Assembly (NCBI GenBank): GCA_022478985.1
Contig: JAKSZP010014467.1
Coordinates: 276,990 to 340,989, forward strand
From: Massospora cicadina
Taxonomy: Eukaryota; Entomophthoromycota; Entomophthoromycetes; Entomophthorales; Entomophthoraceae
Length of the DNA stretch: 64,000 bases
Direction: 5' to 3'
The notes below the pieces were generated by a model. That model saw nothing but the letters and a program-made list of their open reading frames with translations. It was not told the DNA's origin and searched no databases. The position numbers were made by a program, and so were the translations under genes. Of the stretch, positions 11,410 to 23,024 are shown piece after piece. Positions within the stretch are counted from its first letter, which is position 1. Each line of letters starts with the position of its first letter.

Positions 11410-12563
11410 TGTCAGGAAAACAGAAAGTTAAATTTAGACCAGCCAGACAGTCTGAGTGCCAAAGCACTCAAATGGCAAGCAAGAATGCCAGTGGCACTTC
11501 TGCTATTATGAGGTTATGGAACTAGGAAGGAGTTTTGCCAATAACTTTGTATGAGCTATAATAGCATATAGACACCTAGTAAAATACCGAATGAACATGG
11601 CTATAAACCCCAAGGGTTGTTGGAGTATAGGCAGAAAAGGCAGTTTGTTTTTCAACATAAGAACTGAAGTTTGGGAAAGAATTTTTTATTGGAAAAATAA
11701 AGGAAGAAAATTAACCAACAATTTTCTCAGTGCAAGGCAACTGATTTAATAGTGTATAATTCTAGTGAGTCCAAGCAGGGATTGGGTCCCTCAAATTTGA
11801 CCTAACCTGGTGAATTTTTGGGAAATGGGGCAGATAATCTCAATTGGAACTGACAACAAAGGATTCAGCGGCAGGCCAAGTCGCTGTCAGTTCAACCTCA
11901 AATACCTGAAATGAGGCTTGACTGCATTTCCATTGGTTGGTGCAATGGCATCTGGTCCAATGAGCAACAGGAATTCCCTAAAGCCACCCCATGTAGAGGT
12001 GGTCCCAATTGGTTGGAAATGGGTTTGGGATGCCCAACCCACCCATGCCCGGTCACTGGGGCGTTCATTTGGTCAATTGAGTTGTATCAGCTGCAACTCC
12101 CAATTTGTTGGATAGGGGTTTTGAACCGTCAGTAACGGTTTCCAAAGATACCATCTGCACATTGGGGATCATCCCCAAAAATTCCGAGAGGGGTTTAGCA
12201 TCAGCAATCATACTGGTGTCTGAGTCAAAACCATCTGTGATTCTGGCCAATAATTCAATATTTGCCCCTTTTTGAGTATAGTTTTTCAATCGTCAGTCTT
12301 TAATCCCATCAGTTTTGGACCCTTTAACTTTGATTTGGTTATCTCAGCGCAGATTTCCTTAATCTGGCAGACAAGTTCAGGCGAGGTGAGTGAGGGTACT
12401 GGGGGAGGAATCTGAAGAGGGAGGGCTATTACCCAGCGCTTGTCTACCACATGGGCGAGGTTTCCCTGGGTGACGGGGGTACAGCCACCCTCTTTGGACT
12501 CTTTTATTTGTAAATGAGAAGATCGCCCAATCTATGTACAGGGGACGTTCCCCTGGACTTACA
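11410..12563 (-). repeat. 5' LTR of the chromovirus
   Basis: Pairs with 6496-7650. The outer end TGTAAGTCC lies at 12563 on the minus strand, next to the CTCAG duplication (12564-12568). I do not see a convincing tRNA primer binding site just inside at 11380-11409. Confidence 0.9.
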
Positions 12564-12568
12564 CTCAG
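12564..12568. repeat. Right target-site duplication CTCAG
   Basis: Exact copy of 6491-6495 on the other side of the chromovirus. Confidence 0.9.
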
Positions 12569-15500
12569 CCATTAATAATGACTGGCAATCTACAACCTGT
12601 GGTAGACGCAACAACTCAATGGGCCATACTCCCCATACACCCCACATTTTGCAAAGCTCCTTTGCAGTGTTAATGGATGAGAGTATGGACTTAAACTCAT
12701 CTAATGGGGACACTACTAAGGTCACCATTAAGCAACCTCAGGAATCTCCCCTGCAACATAACAGGGGTAGCATCCTTGACTGGTTCTCATGATCCTCCGA
12801 CCCCCTCCCCCAACACCCTTCAACCACCCTGATGCTCCACTCAAATGCTGAAAAGAATAGTCAAGCTAAGACAATTAAAACTAGCCACCTTTTAGCTGTA
12901 GGTTTAAGCCTATCAACCCCCCAGAATGTAAAGAGGAGCAGCTACGAGTCCCCACAGAGGTACCCTGACCCTGCAATCTATAAACTCAACTGTGCGGGAT
13001 TTAAAATGGAGATCCCACCTCCTCCACAACTTCAGGTCAGCGCGGATTGACATTGCTGCTGTCTAGGAGCCTCACCTTTATCCCAAGGAACACAAAGTAT
13101 AGAATGAACAGTTTGGAGGAAACTCCTTATGGATAGCATGTCGCCCTTATAATTATAAATCCCTTGGGTCAAAACCCACACCTTCTCACAACACCTAGGT
13201 GGACGTCTTATACTGGCCAAGATCATAACGCCTGAATTCTACTTCTTTGTCGCCATTATATACCTGACTCAAGTTGGAAATGACTAGAGCAGACTTCTGG
13301 AGGAGCTAGTCTACCTGAATCTCCCGCAGAATAATATCAATATGGGACATTTCAACACTACTATGAGCTGCATCCGTTATTCTTCCCTCATGCAACAAAA
13401 GGACGCCCTGGATCCAGTAGACTTCAAAATTTTCCTTCGCATTAGTGGATTCACAGGTTTGCTGCCACCCTCTGCGTCTGGCCTTAATTGTATGACCAGG
13501 ATCTAGTATAAAAGAGGGAATTTTCAGTCAGTAATGCGCATTGAATTGGCACTTTAGGCTCCCTTCTGGTTGGCCGTGTTTCATCTCCAATGGACTGTAA
13601 CAGACATCTAAGTGATCACAGATCACTCACTGTTGTCCTTACCACCACACTCAGACCATCGTGCAAGTTCTGGCCAAGGGTTGTCTTGGTTCTTTTAAAC
13701 ATTCCCTTTGTTAAGGAGAAGCTAGCCCTAACCATAAGGGACAACTTTTCCTATCCACCACTCCACCTGAGCAACCTCAGCGCGAGTTGGGCAGCTCTAG
13801 ATGGAAATTACCCTGGCGGCTTATATCTGAGCTAAATCCCAGATGATGACAGCCCAAGACAGAGTCAAGAAGGCTGAAGCTAGAATTAAGAAAATGGAAC
13901 GGAGTTGCAAACCTTCTTCCCTAACAATTGCTGAATGACTGGGAAGCCTCTCAAGAAGCTATTTTCTCAGAATCGACCCTACAAGAAGAGCGATCAGCCA
14001 ACTTCACATTTTTGCGCTACTATTTCCAGTGGGAAAGCCCTACACGTTTCTTCTTTAAGAAGCAAAAAATAGATATACAGCGCAGAAAATTACAGCACTG
14101 AAAATTGGCACCACCACTTTAATGGACAAAGAATCCAACACACAAAAAGTTGCACCACTTTTACTCAAACCTTTTCCATAGTGACCAGGTTGCCTTGTCA
14201 GATATCCAAGACTTCTTATGGTGCACTTCAGAGCCTATGACCCCCAGGAAGAAGAAGTTATTCTGGCCCTTATCTCCTGTCAAGAGGCTTTGGATATCCT
14301 CCTCAAATCTGCAACTTAAATATCTTGGCACTGATGGCACACCTTTTGAGGTATACCTTCTAGAACCTTTGGTGATAGAAAAATTCCTCTGTGCCCCGTT
14401 CAACTCACTTTTGGCTCAAGGCGAGGTCCTCCCTAATCCTAGGTGTTTAATCACAGCCCACATTCATAAGAAGTCAGACGGGAGAACCTGTCCAACTTGC
14501 GCCCCATAGCCTTGGTTAACGCAGATCACAATTTATTCACAAAGCTTCTGGCCAACCACATAACAGCATGGGCGTCACCCCGCCTGAACTCCTCCCAACA
14601 TGTTTATTCTGGGGAGGTCGCTATAGAATAACTATAATAACCTTCACACGACTTTGACTACAAATAACGCAGGGTGAATGGCTTTGTGGCTCTCCTGGAT
14701 ATGGAAAATGCTTATGACCGTGTTTCCTGGAAGTACATAAAGGCTTCCTTAGATTGCTTCTACCTTCCCTCTACATCAAGACGTTGGATCTCTGCAATCT
14801 ATGACTAATTCCATACCAGAGTCCTTTCACCAACAGGATTTACAGCTGCAGTCACCTTTGCAGCGTCTCTGACAAGGTGATCCTCTGAGACTTATCCTTT
14901 TTTATAACTCTTGATCCCATATTGGCCTCTTTGCAGGAGTATCTGATGGGATCATAGTACCAGGTAAGGCCCCTACCCACACTATGGCTTTTGAAGATGA
15001 CACTGTCATTGCGCTTGGTTGCTCTGAGGACACCACACTTGCTGATGTGATGCTTGAGAGGTACACCAAGGCGCCCAACGCCAAGGACAACACCTCCAAA
15101 ACAACAGTAGTACAGGTTGACTCACCCACATTCTCCCCAACATTTGATCTGGAGCCACCAAGTGGCAACTTACATCAGAAGGGTCTGACCAGCTCACAAG
15201 GAGTTGCACTCAGTGCCAATGAGACATAACCCTGGAAGTTTAAAATTCAGGATCTCCAGTTGAAACAGACAAAATATAACCTTAGGGTCAGCCCTTAATG
15301 GCATGCGTCTTTTTATATAAAGTTTGGTTTCTTGTGCATGTCTGTCCCTTCTTAGACTCATTTTATACGTGGCTCAAAGTTCTTCTCCGCTGTTGGATCT
15401 GAGGCTCCACCCACCCACCCAAAACCTGTTAAAAATAAACAGACCCCACTATGAAGGGGTTAGGGCTTCTGGACACCCGCTCTCATGCCACCTCCTTATA

Positions 15501-16440
15501 TCTGAAACATCTTCGCCCAGTTGTATTCTGAGATGCGACCCCCATGCCATAGTAGGCACCTGCCCTCTGCTAATCAGCGTCAGCATCTCTGAGTCTTACT
15601 AGATTATTGTTGTAATCTTTAGGGGAGTGTTCACTAACCACCCAGGACATTGCTTGAAACCCTGATCTTTCAAATATTGAGATCAAGCTTTCCTTTACAT
15701 GAAACGAGTGGGAGCATGTATATACCATTTTTCCCATACAGAAGTGATGGACTAGGCCTCTGTAACCGTTGTCATGTGATAATACACAATGAACAAGTAG
15801 TCATATCTCGCCTCAGTCCCCAGAATAGACCTCAAATCCGCCCGCGCCTCCTTGAACTCCTCCCAACCTCAACAATTATAAACCTCCAAAGGCTCTGGAA
15901 GGATATTTACCACCCAATAATTTCTGTGTAGGTGTCTAACACCCTATGGAGAACACTCCATTGTTCATACAGGACAGGGGAATAAACTAACTCTGCCTTT
16001 CAACATTGCAGCTGCCCTAATTGTATGAAGCCTATTGACTCCCATCTCCACCACTTTTTCACATGCTCAAGGGTTACTGCGTTCTGACCAAGGTCTGAGC
16101 ACTCCTCCATGCCCTTCCATGGCCTTACAACTCTGTTAAAGATCTATTCTTTGAGCAGACCCTACCTAAATGCCACTGACCAATCCAAGACCTTGCCTAT
16201 GCCACAGCACTATGGACAATCCACAATACCTTCCTTTGGGAAGATTTTTAATCACAAGTATGGACCCTACAGCACATGATTTACCACTTCCAGGTGCACT
16301 TTGAGATGACCCTAAAAGTCTCATTATGCTGATAAACCTCTCCCGCTAAGTCTCACTTGCAGCTAGGCTTTAATGTACCAACCCTCATCCCTTTCCCAAT
16401 ATCTCATCACTCCATTTCCCTATCTTTTGGCTCTCAGAAA
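12569..16440 (+). pseudogene. LINE-B ORF2: endonuclease-reverse transcriptase, degraded
   Basis: Continuation of LINE-B after the chromovirus. The AP-like endonuclease block IDIAAV-EPHLYP is at about 13046-13080, with a stop (TAG, 13064-13066) where the family has Gln. MGHFNTTM at about 13342-13365 corresponds to the GDFN block, and SDHRSL at 13611-13628 is the catalytic SDH. In RT, YLGTDGTPFEVY is at 14320-14356, RPIALVNADHN near 14500-14530, and ALLDMENAYDRVSW at about 14689-14730. The active site is MAFEDD at 14984-15001 (FEDD in place of FADD). A zf-RVT knuckle (CPNC...HHFFTC) is at 16013-16070. The protein would nick DNA and reverse-transcribe in place. Many stops and frameshifts. Confidence 0.8.
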
Positions 16441-16620
16441 CCTAGGTGTAATTAAATAAACATTGATGAATCCCCCCATCAGGTTGGGATATCTAGTACT
16501 AAAAAAGATTACTACTGAAGAGAATGACATTCTAATAGATTTCTACAAGCAACTCATGTTTTGGATTATTATGATCAGATTAAGACTAGTTTTAATTTAT
16601 AAAACTTTTAAATTTTAAAT
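16440..16620. other. Short AT-rich junction between LINE-B and LINE-A 3' ends
   Basis: LINE-B (+) and LINE-A (-) meet tail to tail here. The stretch 16590-16625 is A/T-only or nearly so and probably holds the LINE-A tail. No gene. Confidence 0.4.
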
Positions 16621-16745
16621 TTATTGCGGGGAAGGCTGACCATGGGATGGACACTTCCGAATATGACTCAGGACAGATAAACTTAGTACTGGGGGAGGCA
16701 CCCCAGAGAAGCGATGCTATCTCTTGTTGCCAGCGGGAATGCCAC

Positions 16746-18021
16746 TTATGGGGAGGGGGAGGGAACGTGTGAAGGGGCCGTAACCACTATTGAGCACGTG
16801 TGGAGGAAGGGGTCTGATTTGATGAACCAGACTGGGAACCAGGAGGAGACCAGTTGTCGGTGACGCGGTGGGAGGTATCCAAACATCCATGCTTGAAAGT
16901 GGTCCACCAAATGAGACCGGAATCTGTGGACAGTTTCTGGGAGGGTGGGGTGGAACCTGCGATGGCATCTGACAATCGTGTGGATGGTCCACATGGCGAT
17001 TGCAACCACCAGAGAACGGAGGGAGGGTGGAAGGGAGGAGGCCATCAATAGAGCAAACATATCTCTTGACAGACTGAAGGGATGCGTTTGATCCTGGCCC
17101 AGCAGACGTTGAACTTCGCGCCATATCACTTTAGAGGTGGGGCACTTCTCCAGGCGGTGGAACAGCGTTCCATACTGGCTGCACACGAAACAGGATGAGT
17201 GTAAAGCGTTAGAGCGCTCAGCTGTATGATACACCTGCCTCAGGCAGCGCCACACATGGGAGCGGACTTGAGGCTGCAACAGAGGGTGATGTACATTTTT
17301 CCAGATTGTCTTTTGGGTCTCAATGGAATAAGGGATGTCTATCATGTCCAGGTAGTCCACCCTGGATAGGACATGGGGCCGAATGGGGATCACGCCATCA
17401 TGGATGGGTAGCCCCTGTACCTCTTGTGTGAACTGAGGAGAGGGGCGGCCTCTTTGGGTTGTATGTCCGCTAATATGAATTCTCCACTCTGCGCTCCGCA
17501 TGGAGAGTAGTATTCGTTTGTAGTGGGTTTTTGTCTCGTGAGGACCTGTGGCCGATGTGTTTGATGCGAGGTATTTCATCAGGGAGTGGGGGTTTGATGG
17601 ATTGTTGAGGCCCAAGGCTCAGGAGAAGTTGGAGTGGGCTGCGGGACCAGTGTTGGGATGGGAGTGTAGGAGTGGTGACGGCCGCGATCCAGGTGCCCAG
17701 AATCTTGGCAGCATGGTCTTTGAAGTCAAGCAGGCCCATGCCACCATGATGATGAGGGCCAAACATGACCTCTAGCCGCACTGGTGGAGGGCGGCCTGGC
17801 CAAAGCCATCCTTGCAGCAAGGCATACAAGGATTTGAAGAAGCTTGGGGAGAAGAGGATGGCGTGGGCTCTGAACCAGACTTTGGATAGGAGCATATAGT
17901 TGGCTAAAACAACCTTGCCAGTAAGGGAAGTAGGGTGGGATCTGAGAGAGGCGATTCGCTTTGTCACGTTGTCCAGAATATGGCACTCCATTACTACTGA
18001 CGCGTATCCGCCTGCCTCCAT
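16746..18021 (-). pseudogene. LINE-A ORF2 C-terminal part with zf-RVT zinc finger
   Basis: Two overlapping frames, 18021-17470 and 17615-16746, carry the region after RT. The second (289 residues) holds a CFVC...H...C motif (Cys142, Cys145, His153, Cys158), followed by VIW. This matches the zf-RVT pattern at the end of many LINE ORF2 proteins, which is thought to bind element RNA. The frame change between them near 17500-17600 is a single shift. HVWRCLRQVYHT precedes the finger. The stop TAA at 18022-18024 separates the region from RT. The same region recurs in LINE-D at 62.0-63.5 kb. Confidence 0.8.
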
Positions 18022-18995
18022 TTACATGCCCAGATGGTGCACCAGTCCTATGGTAGGATGTGGCACGAAGGGGAGCACCAGTGGAGCGGTGTGTGTTGAG
18101 TTAGTAAGGCGTGGACGTGGGCAAGCAGATGGGTTGGGTTGGGAACTAATTGCTGGGGCCCAGCAGTTCTGAAACTGACCAAGGAGGATGATTTTGGTTT
18201 TGGAGGCGTTCAGTGCTGCGTTGCTTACCCGGGAATATTCCTGGATTAGAGCTTCAAGCGCGCGTGCATCTTGATTATTAGACACCCCAACCACACAATC
18301 ATCTGCAAATGCCAATATCTTGACTGGGGCTTGGCCTGGCACATGGACCCCAGTGAGTTGGGCATTCACATTTCGCAGTAGTGGGTCAAGGCTGAAGTTG
18401 TATAAGAGTGGGCTGAGGGGGTCCCCTTGTCATAAGCCCCTTTGAGGGCGAACTACTTCCATTAGGAAGCCTGGGCCATGCACTGCCATTGTTGCAGATT
18501 CCGTGAGCAGCATCACCCAGTTGATGAAGCGAGGGGGTAGGCAGAATTGATGGAGGCAGGCCCTTAGGTATTCCCAGTTTACTCTATCATAGGCCTTTTG
18601 TTGGTCCAAGGATACAAGTGCCCCAGAGGCTGTGGACTGACATACATTAGCCACAGAGTGCACATTATCCCAAATCGACCTTCTGGGGATAAAACTGAAT
18701 TGTTCTGGGGAGATGGTGGCAGATGCTACAGTCCCTAATCGGTTAGCCATAATTTTTGTTAATATTTTGGTGTCTGTGTTTGTTAGAGAAATGGGGCACC
18801 AGTTGGCTAAGTCAAGCTTATCCCCTTTCTTGAAGAGTGTGACAGTAAAGGCCTCATGTCCTCCTGGTAGGAGGCGCATTTCCAACAGGCTTTGGTTAAG
18901 TGAGGCAAGCAGAAGTGGGGATATGAATTTGAAATATTTTTTGTAGAACTCATATGGAATGCCATCTGGGCCTGGGCATTTTCGGTTTGGCGCAC
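18022..18995 (-). pseudogene. LINE-A ORF2 reverse transcriptase domain
   Basis: RT used for target-primed reverse transcription in the nucleus. The frame 18885-18430 reads WCPISLTNTDTKILTKIMANRL, then IWDNVHSV and ALVSLDQQKAYDRVNWEYLR, all typical LINE RT blocks. A TGA stop at 18430-18432 falls in RG(L/V)xQGDPLSP just where Arg (CGA) is usual, suggesting a CpG C-to-T change. The next piece, 18369-18022, has LAFADD at residues 19-24 (18298-18315), so the catalytic FADD box is intact. Otherwise the domain is open, making this the least damaged RT in the window. Confidence 0.88.
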
Positions 18996-19038
18996 CGCAA
19001 ATGGCTGTCCATAAATTTGTTCAGAGTAATTAAATTCA

Positions 19039-20368
19039 TTATTTCTGGGTATCGGAAAATGGTGCAGATATGAGCTTGGTCAAGAAATTCTGCCACTTTG
19101 GCTGGCTGAATTGGTTTGGCTCAGTACAACTCAGAGTAATATTTTTGCATTTTGATTGCCACTTTGGCTGGTGTATCCATAATAGAATTATCCAATCTTC
19201 ACACCTGTGTGCAGGCCATGCTCTGGCGTGGTGTAAAAATTTTTTTAAAGAAATATTCGGTGCACTTGTCGCCTTTTGTGATGCGTGTGGCCCTGTATTG
19301 AACACAAAACCAATGTTTGTGTTGCCTTTTGAGTGCGTTGAGGTGGGCAGCTGCCTCCACCCACTTCCGCCCCATGCAGGACTGTATCCTGTAGATGGAA
19401 TGTTGGACTCCAAGTGTGCCAATTCTGCCAGAGTGCATGAGATAACCGCCGATGTGGCTTGTGAGCGTCTGGAGGAGAGATGGCGAGAGTGGCAGATGGT
19501 GTCCTCTTTGAAAGTTGCCCATGTGGAAATGGGGTCCACGCAAAATGGTGCAACAAACTTTTTTTGCCAAAGTTGCCTCTTCCACCCACATGGAAAATCC
19601 TGGCGATGCGAGCTTGGGGGGCGGATTTTGCACCAATGTGGGGCCTTAGCAACTGTGACAGGTAGGTGGTATGTTATCAAGACCAGTCGGTGGTCATAGA
19701 ATTCCATTTTCATTGTTTTGAAGTGGGAGATGTGGGGTTGGAATTTCGCCAGTGTTAGAATAAGGTCAATGAGGGTCATGGACCTTAATTGGCTGTTGTG
19801 GACGTGGGGACACGTCATGTTTTCAAGCAGTGGGACATGTCATGGCAGTGCATCCATTAACCCAAGGGTGGCCTTTAGAACGCATAGTTCAATGTGACCC
19901 TGTGGGGCGTGGGGTGAGGGAGGCCACCGGTCCATTGGTGAGGTTAGCCAACAGTTCATATCACTGACTAGGAAAGAATAAGGGGGTAGCGGGAGGGATT
20001 TGACCAACAAGAAAAATTCCTAATGCTCGTGTGCACCATTTGGGGCATAGATGTTGATGATTGCGTGCACTACATCAGCCCATGAGAAGGCGACGACGAG
20101 CACTTGGCCATTTAGGAATGTTTCTGAGGATACAAATTTGAAAAAATTATTTTTCTGAATTAGCACCCCACAGTGCTTTGACCATAAGGATAAGGATGGG
20201 GGAACATTTTTTTCCAAGTTTCCTCAGAACCTCATGGACAGTGGGACTCCTGGATGGCCAGGATATCCACGGGTAGATTGTGTTGTAAAAACTCAGTTTC
20301 CTAGCCCAGGATGGGGAGGCCTTGAGTCCAGCGATATTCAACATCCCTAAAGTGAAGGTTTCCCCCAT
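19039..20368 (-). pseudogene. LINE-A ORF2 N-terminal AP-like endonuclease
   Basis: ORF2 probably starts at ATG 20368: MGETFTLGMLNIAGL, the usual beginning of an EEP endonuclease. In a neighbouring frame LPVDILAIQESHCP (about 20235-20280) gives the catalytic glutamate. Farther on are IINIYAPNG (20020-20075), VSDMNCWL (about 19945-19970, for GDxN) and YDHRLVLI (about 19680-19705, the catalytic Asp-His). GDKCTEYFFKK near 19250-19270 links to RT. Pieces lie in three frames, so it has several frameshifts. The enzyme would nick target DNA to prime cDNA synthesis. Confidence 0.82.
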
Positions 20369-20499
20369 CGCACCTTAGGTGTGAGGGGGTGGGCACCTGG
20401 GCCCACCAGCCTCTTATAGGTCCCCATGGGCTTTCACAGCAGTGTGGGTGTTAGCAGCAATGCTATCAGAGTTTTTGTTGCTTTTTTCAGAAAGAGTCA

Positions 20500-21590
20500 C
20501 ATTGGCTTTGGCCTTCACTTTTTGTTTTCCTGACGTCGGATGAATTTTTTGTGGTGCGGATGAGTTCGGTGCACCGTTGAGTGGGTCAAAAAAAATTTTT
20601 CAGTTGGGATAGGTCCCAAGTCAGTTTTGACTGGAGCTTGGGTGCAATGATTGGGTGAGATCAAGTCTCCCATCAGATCCTCGGATTGAGTGGCCTGCTT
20701 GGCATGGGCTTCCCAATCTGATTGGTTGATGGATTCCTGAGTTGCTTCCACCGCGAAGGTTTCCATGTCCTCCTGGCGTTGTGAGTGTGGGATAGTGGTG
20801 GTGGCCTTGGCCGTTTCCTTGGCCGCAGCCCTATGGCCTGCTTAGCCTTCTTCTGTTCTTGCAGGGAGATAGGCTTTACCAATAGGTAGCAGCCTTGTGC
20901 TCCCCACGGGAAAGCCTCCTTGGTGCTTGCAGTTGGTTCATAGTGCATCTCTCCGTTGGCCATGGCCGCCGAGGAGTGCTCTTGGAATGTGACGCCCTCC
21001 TTGATGGGGCATGTGTGCACCTTGTGGCCAAACGCATCACAGTGGGTGCAAATGGGGGGCGCGCTGTCCATGGTCACCTGGAATGGGTGGGTGGTATGCC
21101 CTGCGATATCAATAAAAGTTGAGTGTGGGATCTGGGTTAGGTCCTTCACAATCTCCTCAGTTGGGGTCAGAACTGCGATGGCTTTGCCGGTGCACAGGTG
21201 TGGTATCAGCTTGAAGCATTGCATTTTGAAAGATTGTATTTTGCTGTATATGGCGAGACCATCTTTCAGGTGTTGTTCCAAAATGTCACATTTTACCGTA
21301 GTAGGCAAAAAGTCAAATGTGAGGAAAATTTGGTTTGATTTTGTCCATCTGGTGCATTTGGTTTTAATGACCCATTGCCCTTCGAGGAGGTCAACCACTA
21401 CACGCGCCGCTGCAGCCTTGTCTTCTGCTTTTTTGCTCTCAAAACCTAGGTCCAGCCAACCACGTGACATGGAGTGAGGTGCAACGTACACCGCGGTTGG
21501 GAAAATTTTGTGTACATCTTCACAAAATTTTTCCCATAAGGCCGTTTTTTGGATGTCCAGATACACGCGGACTCCAAATTCCACCAACAA
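20500..21590 (-). CDS. LINE-A ORF1 with CCHC zinc knuckle
   Basis: The frame 21590-20673 encodes 305 residues, one of the longest in the window. It contains a single CCHC knuckle CTHCDAFGHKVHTC at residues 181-194 (21009-21050), preceded by a folded-looking N-terminal region with ILEQHLKDGLAIYSKI at residues 103-118. After residue 190 it becomes Lys/Arg/Pro rich. The frame 20766-20515 appears to be the true C terminus after a frameshift, and it leads to the ORF2 start at 20368. The first Met shown is not certain, because the upstream 21590-21810 region has related reading in other frames. The protein would bind LINE RNA. LINE-C has a clearly homologous ORF1. Confidence 0.72.
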
Positions 21591-21809
21591 AAGTGGTTGG
21601 GAGTGTGGCGTGTTGATGTTTTGGTTGCATCATGCTTGCCATGTGAGTATCTCCGGGGAAATCATGACCACCAGTTTTTTAAGATTTTTGTCTATTCCGT
21701 TGGATTCTCCAGGACATTTTCAAATGTTGGAGGCCGCGGGCCTTCCACCTGCTCCTCTTACCTTGCTTGCCCAACTGCTCCCTGACATGGGCGCAGACTA
21801 ATCCCCTTT

Positions 21810-22320
21810 ATGAGATTATCAAACTAGATTCAGTCTTGAATTGAATAGGTTGTAAAATTGATTGCAACGAGAAAGAAAAGTTTTTAATTTGTAAAACTTA
21901 ATCATATGATAATTTGAATTCTAAGAAATTAAGAAGAATCTCCTCAAGTGTGTCAGGGGGTGAAGTCTAACAAATAAAATTTGAGCCCACTTCAATATAA
22001 TCTTTGTTCATAAGGAGTTTGAACATCAAGTAGAAGATCTTGATACTAACAAGTTGTGCTTGAAGCCAAGTATCACACTGTGAGTCCACAGTACAGTTTT
22101 CTCCTATAGCAATGGAAACTTGACTAGAGCCCATACAAGATCAGATCAATAAGTTTTTTCAATTACTTGATTTACTGGATATATGATCTTAGGTTACTGG
22201 ATGCTATATTTCTGCCATCCATGCCATCACCAGTGCTGTTTCTATCCTTTTTAATCCACCTTTAAAGACATGTTTACACATGATATAGGTAGCATTGACT
22301 CACATTTTTGTATGTCTATG
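21810..22320. other. AT-rich intergenic stretch, nothing recognised
   Basis: Between the LINE-A 5' end and a gag remnant. No frame resembles a known protein. It may hold an old LTR or leader, but no repeat partner was seen. Confidence 0.4.
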
Positions 22321-23024
22321 AGTCAGCCATGGAAGGAGTGACTGACCAACAGAAAGTTAAACACATCCTCTATTGTTTAAGTCATATGGCTCAGGAAGCT
22401 ATGTTCATATATGGATGGTCTCATTACTTGGGAAGAAGATAAGGAAGCTCTTATTGATAAATTTAGGTTCAAAACAAAGCCTGAGCATGAAAAGACAGGA
22501 CCTTATGCGTACCAATATTCAAAAAGGGAGAATTATTGCAGCTTTTGCTGAAAGATTCAATTAAAAGCCCAGAATTTATTGACTTCCAAGAAGCTAACCC
22601 TCAATGATGCAGCAGCTGCCTTTAAGACTGGTTTGGCCTCTCATCCTTCTTTGACTGTGCATATCTCCTCTGTGAAACGTTATTTACAAAATGTTCATGA
22701 CATTAAAGAAGCCCTGTTTGACGTTGTTGATTTCTATAAACATGATACTACTCAAGGAGCTCAACCCAAGTCCCAAGTTTTGACTATGAAGACCAGAAGG
22801 TAAAGTAAAACAAATGCCCTAAGAGTACTTACTTATATAAGCTTGGACATCTTGAGAGCAACTATTATAAAGAGAAGTCTGAAATAGGAGATTATGGAAA
22901 ATACTTGTTGGCTTAGGGACAGGTGCCCCTATTGCTGACAATTTTTTTGTACCTGACAAGTCTCCCTCTTTAATAATACACCTAACTTTTACTGAGACCA
23001 ACTTCAAAAAGATTCTGAAGAAGG
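22320..23024 (+). pseudogene. Ty3/gypsy gag remnant
   Basis: Overlapping frames read like a retrotransposon capsid: MAQEAMFIYGW (about 22386-22420), an EDKEALIDKF-like block in an adjacent frame near 22440, and AAFKTGLASHPSLTVHI (22610-22670). A degraded CCHC-like knuckle follows at about 22815-22865 (C-P...LGHLESN). It ends directly before a possible polypurine tract (AGAAGG) and an LTR-like TGTTAG at 23025, so pol has been lost between gag and the LTR. Best matched to the non-chromodomain Ty3/gypsy group seen elsewhere in the window, but without database support. Confidence 0.5.

Larger units (their letters stand above)
6496..12563 (-). mobile_element. Chromodomain Ty3/gypsy element (chromovirus), minus strand, inserted in LINE-B
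   Basis: Two long direct repeats (6496-7650 and 11410-12563, both about 1.15 kb) flank a 3.8-kb internal region. Read on the minus strand each LTR starts TGTAAGTCC and ends TGACA. A 5-bp CTCAG duplication on both sides shows a simple insertion. The internal order on the minus strand is protease, RT, RNase H, integrase, chromodomain, polypurine tract. Gag is almost entirely missing: little more than 300 bp separates the 5' LTR from the protease, so the copy is internally deleted as well as mutated. All coding frames are broken. In the stretches I compared, the LTRs differ at about one base in ten, so the insertion is old. Confidence 0.9.
16620..21810 (-). mobile_element. LINE-A, near full-length non-LTR retrotransposon, minus strand
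   Basis: A two-ORF LINE of about 5.2 kb: ORF1 with a CCHC knuckle (about 21590-20500), ORF2 with endonuclease, RT and zf-RVT (20368-16746), and a 3' region ending in AT-rich sequence near 16620. It is the best preserved element in the window, with open frames of 305, 289 and 259 residues. RT-to-C-terminus is interrupted by only a few stops and one frame change. The 3' region (about 16620-16710) shares short blocks with the SINEs at 61 kb (GGCTGACC and AGTACTGGGGG in the same order). No target duplication was identified. Gene content fits fungal CCHC/endonuclease LINEs; clade assignment needs a tree. Confidence 0.88.

Noticed and set aside
16717..17124. Minus frame of 135 residues overlapping LINE-A
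   Set aside because: It overlaps the 289-residue frame, which has the zf-RVT finger; this one is an alternative frame.
19070..19699. Plus-strand open frame of 209 residues
   Set aside because: It lies opposite the LINE-A endonuclease/linker region, whose motifs are on the minus strand. The plus frame has no motif.
20956..21477. Plus-strand open frame of 173 residues
   Set aside because: Antisense to LINE-A ORF1 with its CCHC knuckle.
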